NCBI RefSeq assembly: GCF_003013475.1
Contig: NZ_PXZO01000011.1
Span: 214,962-278,961, forward strand
From: Brevibacillus porteri
Lineage (GTDB): Bacteria; Bacillota; Bacilli; Brevibacillales; Brevibacillaceae
DNA length: 64,000 nucleotides
Direction of reading: 5' to 3'
In this document: positions 60,457 through 64,000 of the stretch, in pieces
How positions within the stretch are numbered: the stretch's first letter is position 1
Layout of the letters: each line of letters starts with the position of its first letter
Position numbers and translations under genes: made by a program
Notes under the pieces: model-generated
Told to the model about the DNA's origin: nothing
What the model saw: the letters and a program-made list of their open reading frames with translations, nothing else
Databases searched by the model: none

Positions 60457-61140
60457 GTGGATATCGAAATCATTTCACTGAATGTAGGTAAACCCAAACA
60501 AGTACAGTATCAAAACAAAGAGGTTTCTACCGGCATTTTCAAAAGCCCTGCAACAAAAGCTCTTTATCTATCCTTTTTGAATTTCGAGGGAGATGGACAG
60601 GCAGATCTGGTCCACCATGGGGGCAAGGAGAAGGCCGTATGCGTCTATCCGTATGAACACTACCCATTCTGGGAAACTGAATTACAGAGAGAGCTGGCAA
60701 TCGGTGCCTTCGGAGAAAATCTGACGATTCGGGGATTAGTTGAGACGGACGTATGCATCGGTGATACCTTTCAGCTAGGGGAAGCGATCGTACAGGTTAG
60801 TCAACCGAGACAGCCTTGTTATAAATTATCCGTGCGTTACGGTGTGCCTGAAATGTTGGTTAAGGTCCAAGAGACCGGCTATACTGGCTTTTATTTTCGC
60901 GTGCTAAAAGAAGGGCTTGTATCTCATACGGATGTATTGATAAGACTCTCTTGTCATCCAAAAGCGATAACGGTCTCCTATGCAAACCGAATCATGCATC
61001 AAGAAAAAGAGAATATTGACGGCATGAAAAAGCTGTTGGAAGTAGAGGAGCTGTCCTCAAATTGGCGAGCGACCTTTACCAAACGATTATCCGGCATAGA
61101 AATTGATACGCGCGAAAGGCTGACAGGCAACCAATCATAG
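60457..61140 (+). CDS. MOSC domain protein (YiiM-like)
   Basis: 227 residues from a GTG at 60457 with GAGGTGATC upstream. The family core is GDGQADLVHHGGKEKAVCVYP, GAFGENLTIRGL, VCIGDTFQLGEA and the conserved cysteine in QPRQPCYKLSVRYG, followed by a 3-alpha-like tail. MOSC proteins of this type take part in molybdenum-dependent reduction of N-hydroxylated bases or in sulfur delivery. The gene directly precedes remnants of a molybdenum hydroxylase and its cofactor cytidylyltransferase, so a former molybdenum-related neighbourhood is suggested. It is probably under the divergent LysR. Confidence 0.88.
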   Translation: MDIEIISLNVGKPKQVQYQNKEVSTGIFKSPATKALYLSFLNFEGDGQADLVHHGGKEKAVCVYPYEHYPFWETELQRELAIGAFGENLTIRGLVETDVCIGDTFQLGEAIVQVSQPRQPCYKLSVRYGVPEMLVKVQETGYTGFYFRVLKEGLVSHTDVLIRLSCHPKAITVSYANRIMHQEKENIDGMKKLLEVEELSSNWRATFTKRLSGIEIDTRERLTGNQS

Positions 61141-61176
61141 CTACAGCATTTCATTAATAAGGACAACAAGTGTTGT

Positions 61177-61743
61177 AACTCCCGGGAAGTGGATATGATC
61201 TCTTCCCCAATACATATCGGACAGGATGCCAAAATTAAGCTGGGCTGTACCCGAGATGGAAAACTAATGGCCGCCGAAATATCGCATTTGTATGACGGCG
61301 GTGCGTATTCCGATCGGGGTGCGGTCATGAGTCGAGCCGGAGCCTCCGATTGTACGGGGCCATATCGCATCGACAACGTTCAATGCGATTCTTTTTGCAT
61401 TCCATTGGGCTCTATGCATTTGGGAAGTTATACGTTGGCAGCGGTTTTACACTCCAAATTGGATTATGTCGCAATCGTATCTGGCGACGGTACGGCAGAT
61501 TGGATCGATCGTACATTTTATCAGGAGCCCATTCATCGGAAATGGGGGGTATTTCACTGCTCGGAAGCGCACTTGGGGCAATCGTACCCGCTGCGTTGCG
61601 GCGTAGTGGCTGCATAAGCGATGCACGCGGCAGCCTTTATGATTTTGTTAGCGGATCAACCATTGATTACAACAGCGATGATCAATGAACTGCTCTTTCA
61701 CTATCAGGCTACGACCGATGTGGGTTTGGTGGTTTTATTTTGA
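61177..61743 (+). pseudogene. Chimera of xanthine dehydrogenase Mo-subunit and MobA-like transferase fragments, with in-frame stop
   Basis: Up to about 61400 the frame reads like an internal piece of the molybdopterin subunit of xanthine dehydrogenase (PucD/XdhA): SREVDM, IKLGCTRDGKLMAAE, LYDGGAYSDRGAVMSRAG, GPYRIDNVQCDSF. It then passes without a frame change into a MobA/PucB-like nucleotidyltransferase lacking its N-terminal nucleotide loop (LGSYTLAAVL, YPLRCGVVAA). A TAA at 61615-61617 interrupts it, and the same frame continues with MILLADQPLITTAMINELL to TGA at 61741-61743. This is the scar of a large deletion in a purine-catabolism (puc/xdh) locus plus a nonsense mutation. The enzymes would oxidise xanthine and mature its cofactor; neither can be made here. 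Confidence 0.78.
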
Positions 61744-62186
61744 AGAAATATCAAAAGGGCCTAGAGATTTGGACAAGTTTATGGTCCGCACCATACACGA
61801 ACGCTCGATTTGCCTATGTCGTAGCCGTTTTCGCTGCTATAGAGTTGGGCTTGGGGTCAAGAGCGTTCACCGACCATCTGCCAATCTTTGTAGCTGAGCA
61901 TTTTGGCGATGTCTTATGGGCCTCCATGATCTACTTCGGTTTTCGTGCTTGCTTTACGCATAAGAAGATTTTTTTCGCGCTGTGGTGCAGCATCGCGTTT
62001 TGCTTTGCAATCGAGTTCAGCCAGTTGTACCAGGCGGTTTGGATCAATCAGATCCGGGGGACAACTCTTGGAGCGTTGGTATTGGGAAAAGGCTTTTTGG
62101 TGGAAGATCTCGTGAGGTATAGTGCTGGGATTGCCGTCTCTTCACTGTTTGATCTGGCTTGTCTATGGCGCAAGCGCTCTTCCTAG
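61740..62186 (+). CDS. DUF2809 family membrane protein
   Basis: 148 residues from a TTG at 61740 that overlaps the TGA of the preceding pseudogene (TTTGA), which suggests former translational coupling; there is no strong RBS. Four hydrophobic stretches are visible. Family features are ELGLGSRAF, FGDVLWASMIYF, FAIEFSQLYQA and LGKGFLVEDLVRY. The function of DUF2809 proteins is unknown; members are small integral membrane proteins. Its stop overlaps the stop of the convergent flavin reductase in the tetranucleotide CTAG. Confidence 0.82.
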   Translation: MKKYQKGLEIWTSLWSAPYTNARFAYVVAVFAAIELGLGSRAFTDHLPIFVAEHFGDVLWASMIYFGFRACFTHKKIFFALWCSIAFCFAIEFSQLYQAVWINQIRGTTLGALVLGKGFLVEDLVRYSAGIAVSSLFDLACLWRKRSS

Positions 62187-62799
62187 CGTTCAAAGGTAAA
62201 AGGTCGACTAATCGTAGCAAAATCACCGGCTAAACTGGCAAGTGGCTCCCACGATTCAATGGCGAGCTTGAAATCTCCTGCGTCAGCAGCCGGATCGATA
62301 TGGACGCATTCCACTGTACCCAATACCACATGATCGCTTCCAAGAGGGATGATTTGATTCAGGCTTAATTCAAAGGCGATCGGGGCTTGTCTCACTGCTG
62401 GAACCTGTACATGAGTACCAGGACGCGGTGTAACGCCGGCAAGCTCAAATTCATTTATACCTGCATCTACGTTGGCAGCGAGCGAATCATCGCTTCGCCT
62501 AATGGACGAGAAACCATATTGATGACAAATTCCTTTGCCTCCCGGATATTTGTAAGGGTATCTTTTTCAGTTCCTTTACGCTCTTCTACCCCGGGGCCGA
62601 TTGAAATCATGAGGGTGGGAGGCTGTCGAGAAGCGATCGTAAAAAAACTGAAGGGAGCCAAATTCAAAACTCCACCCTTGCTTATCGTAGAGACCCATGC
62701 GATCGGCCTTGGTATTACCGATCCGATCATGAGTTTATACATATGGAATTCACTGATTTCGTTGGTATGAAAAGTGATGGTATCGCGATCTGACATCAT
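62183..62799 (-). pseudogene. Flavin reductase-like FMN-binding split-barrel protein, frameshifted
   Basis: ATG at 62799 with GGGAGAG upstream. The first 110 residues show the flavin reductase fold (YKLMIGSVIPRPIAWVST, NLAPFSFFTIAS, FVINMVSRPLGEAM) and then stop at 62467. One base added near 62483 would join it to AANVDAGINEFELAGVTP and the remainder (VRQAPIAFELSLNQIIPLG ... FTFER), giving a normal ~205-residue protein ending at 62183. It is divergent from an HxlR-type regulator, a common arrangement. The family reduces free flavin with NAD(P)H or binds FMN for other reductions. Confidence 0.85.
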
Positions 62800-62866
62800 T
62801 TATCTCTCCCGACTGATTGATTTACGCAGCAATCCTCTTCAGTATAAAGAGAAAGAGATAGAAAGC

Positions 62867-62893
62867 TAGTACGCACAATTTTGTGAGCGACTA
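62867..62893. promoter_or_regulatory. Imperfect palindrome in the flavin reductase-HxlR spacer
   Basis: TAGTACGCACA and TGTGAGCGACTA face each other around ATTT, just upstream of the HxlR RBS. HxlR/YodB-type regulators bind TAGTAC-like sequences, so this is a plausible operator. Confidence 0.45.
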
Positions 62894-62914
62894 ACAAATG
62901 GGAGAGTGACATCA

Positions 62915-63241
62915 ATGACTTCTGAAATTTCAGCAACCAAGAAGCTAACGCCTTTTGACTAGACGCTATCAATCATTGGTGGGAAATGGAAAATGAAAAT
63001 CATGTATCAATTAAAAAGCAACGAAGTTTTACGGTATGGTGATTTGAAAAGGAATATCCCAGGAATTACGCATAAGATGCTTAGCTTGCATTTAAGTGAC
63101 CTCGAACAAGACGGCATCGTCCAGAGAGTGGAATATCCTCAAATCCCGCCAAAAGTAGAGTATTCGTTAACAGCTCAAGGTCAGTCTTTACTGCCGATTT
63201 TGGAGGCAATGTGCTTGTGGGGGGTAAAAAATCAACCCTAA
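62915..63241 (+). pseudogene. HxlR-type regulator with premature amber codon
   Basis: ATG at 62915 after GGGAGAG. The frame reads MTSEISATKKLTPFD, then TAG at 62960-62962, then TLSIIGGKWKMKIMYQLKSN and the rest of an HxlR winged helix (HKMLSLHLSDLEQDGIVQR, VEYSLTAQGQSLLPIL) to 63241. Intact homologues have a CPxxYTL or similar run, with a sensing Cys and a Tyr where this has Thr and TAG. One base change (TAC/TAT to TAG) explains the stop. Reinitiation at the ATG at 62993 would lack the first helix. It would have repressed the divergent flavin reductase gene, itself broken. Confidence 0.85.
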
Positions 63242-63288
63242 TTGCACAACGCAACTCAACTCAGTTCAAAGAATTGGCTCTTCAGGGA

Positions 63289-63308
63289 GTTACCTGTCAT
63301 TAGGTAAC
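63289..63308 (+). other. Small hairpin between HxlR and cupin genes
   Basis: GTTACCT/AGGTAAC with loop GTCATT. No T tract follows. Role unclear. Confidence 0.35.
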
Positions 63309-63353
63309 CACATAGGCTAAAGGGTAAATCCTTTTACTGGAGAGGAGATTGAG

Positions 63354-63929
63354 ATGTACAACAACTATTACTATTACAATAATCAATGGCATTATCCCAT
63401 GCTTGCCGGATGGAATAACAACCATTTTCCCTATGGGTGGAGTCCTTATTATTACAGCTGGAGCCATGTGAATGGGGATAGAAACGGGAATCCTTATCAG
63501 CAGCGTACCATTGAATTGAAAGATTATGGACCAAAGCCATTTGTCGTGAATATTGAGCAAGCCACAAAGCAAAACAAAGCATTCCGTACGGCATTATGGA
63601 CAGGGAAGCACTTGCAGGTGACGCTGATGAGTATAAATGTTGGAGACGACATTGGTTTAGAAAATCATCCGGATACGGATCAATTCATCCGAGTGGAAGA
63701 AGGTCAGGGACTTGTTCGGATGGGGGATCGCAAAGATCATTTAGATTTTGAACAAAGAGTCAACGATAACGATGCCATCATGATCCCTGCGGGTACATGG
63801 CACAATGTTATCAATACGGGTAATACGCCGCTTAAAGTATACTCCATCTACGCGCCACCTCATCATCCATTTGGCACCGTTCATGAGACGAAAGCCAGTG
63901 CCATGGCTTCTGAGCAAAGCCCTGAATAA
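63354..63929 (+). CDS. Cupin domain protein with Tyr/Asn/Trp-rich N-terminus
   Basis: 191 residues, ATG at 63354 after GGAGAGGAG. The first ~45 residues are very rich in Tyr, Asn, Trp and His (MYNNYYYYNNQWHYPM, SPYYYSWSHV), which recalls spore coat proteins. The rest is a single cupin barrel: VGDDIGLENHPDTDQFIRVEEGQGLV as motif 1 (His and Glu ligands) and IMIPAGTWHNVINTG as motif 2 (His ligand). Related Bacillus cupins of this size are common; the metal-dependent function is unknown. The 71 bases after it to the window end show nothing recognisable. Confidence 0.82.
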   Translation: MYNNYYYYNNQWHYPMLAGWNNNHFPYGWSPYYYSWSHVNGDRNGNPYQQRTIELKDYGPKPFVVNIEQATKQNKAFRTALWTGKHLQVTLMSINVGDDIGLENHPDTDQFIRVEEGQGLVRMGDRKDHLDFEQRVNDNDAIMIPAGTWHNVINTGNTPLKVYSIYAPPHHPFGTVHETKASAMASEQSPE

Positions 63930-64000
63930 GAACGAGTCGATAGGAAATGGTACCAGACATCACAGAAACCACCTCTAGGATGAAGTGACCCCATAAAGTT

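Noticed and set aside
1..64000. CRISPR arrays, rRNA, tRNA, insertion sequences or prophage genes
   Set aside because: I saw no regularly spaced repeats, tRNA-like cloverleaf, transposase or phage genes; fine-scale tRNA or ncRNA searches were not possible by eye.

Overview
The window looks like a chromosomal segment of a Brevibacillus (B. brevis / B. parabrevis type, Paenibacillaceae). Its left 36 kb is the tyrocidine biosynthesis operon, and the flanking genes, Shine-Dalgarno sites (AGGAGG type), frequent TTG/GTG starts and moderate GC fit a low-GC Gram-positive.

Positions 1-36.5 kb, all on the + strand: the 3' end of tycA (second half of its epimerisation domain and the docking tail), then tycB (3 modules plus epimerase), tycC (6 modules plus thioesterase), two ABC exporter genes (tycD, tycE), an Sfp-type phosphopantetheinyl transferase and a type II thioesterase (tycF). 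Ten-residue adenylation codes read by eye give Pro, aromatic, Phe (epimerised), Asn, Gln, Tyr, Val, Orn, Leu. Behind the D-Phe expected from TycA this is the tyrocidine decapeptide order, closed by the TycC thioesterase. The transferase arms the carrier domains, the type II thioesterase clears misprimed ones, and the two half-exporters probably export the peptide or give self-protection. Hairpins without a U tract lie after tycB, tycC and tycF.

36.5-46.7 kb: a secreted lipase/esterase, a MarR regulator, a GNAT-like protein, an old-yellow-enzyme ene-reductase, a small NTF2-like protein, an AraC regulator, and a heterodimeric multidrug ABC exporter pair with one degenerate ATP site.

46.8-63.3 kb: intact genes (serine hydrolase, DppA-like D-aminopeptidase, SLH protein, VanY-like carboxypeptidase, NlpC/P60 endopeptidase, two-component system, thioredoxin-like protein, Cys-tailed MarR, LysR, MOSC protein, DUF2809 protein) are interspersed with a striking number of broken ones. 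These are a citryl-CoA lyase with an internal deletion, an acyl-CoA dehydrogenase whose last codons are frameshifted, a Fur-box-preceded AraC/siderophore-binding regulator that is frameshifted and fused to a headless nitroreductase, a short dehydrogenase remnant behind the LysR gene, a xanthine dehydrogenase/MobA-like chimera, a frameshifted flavin reductase, and an HxlR regulator with an amber codon. No insertion sequence, CRISPR array, rRNA or tRNA was recognised. A Tyr/Asn-rich cupin gene closes the window.

The two most interesting outcomes are the complete tyrocidine assembly line with a few unusual residues, and the belt of chimeric and decaying genes about 10-27 kb beyond it. No wholly new system was identified with confidence. 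The best candidates for undescribed features are the operator-like palindrome before the thioredoxin-like gene, the shared phased repeat between the NlpC/P60 gene and the two-component operon, and the possible leader peptide before the exporter pair.
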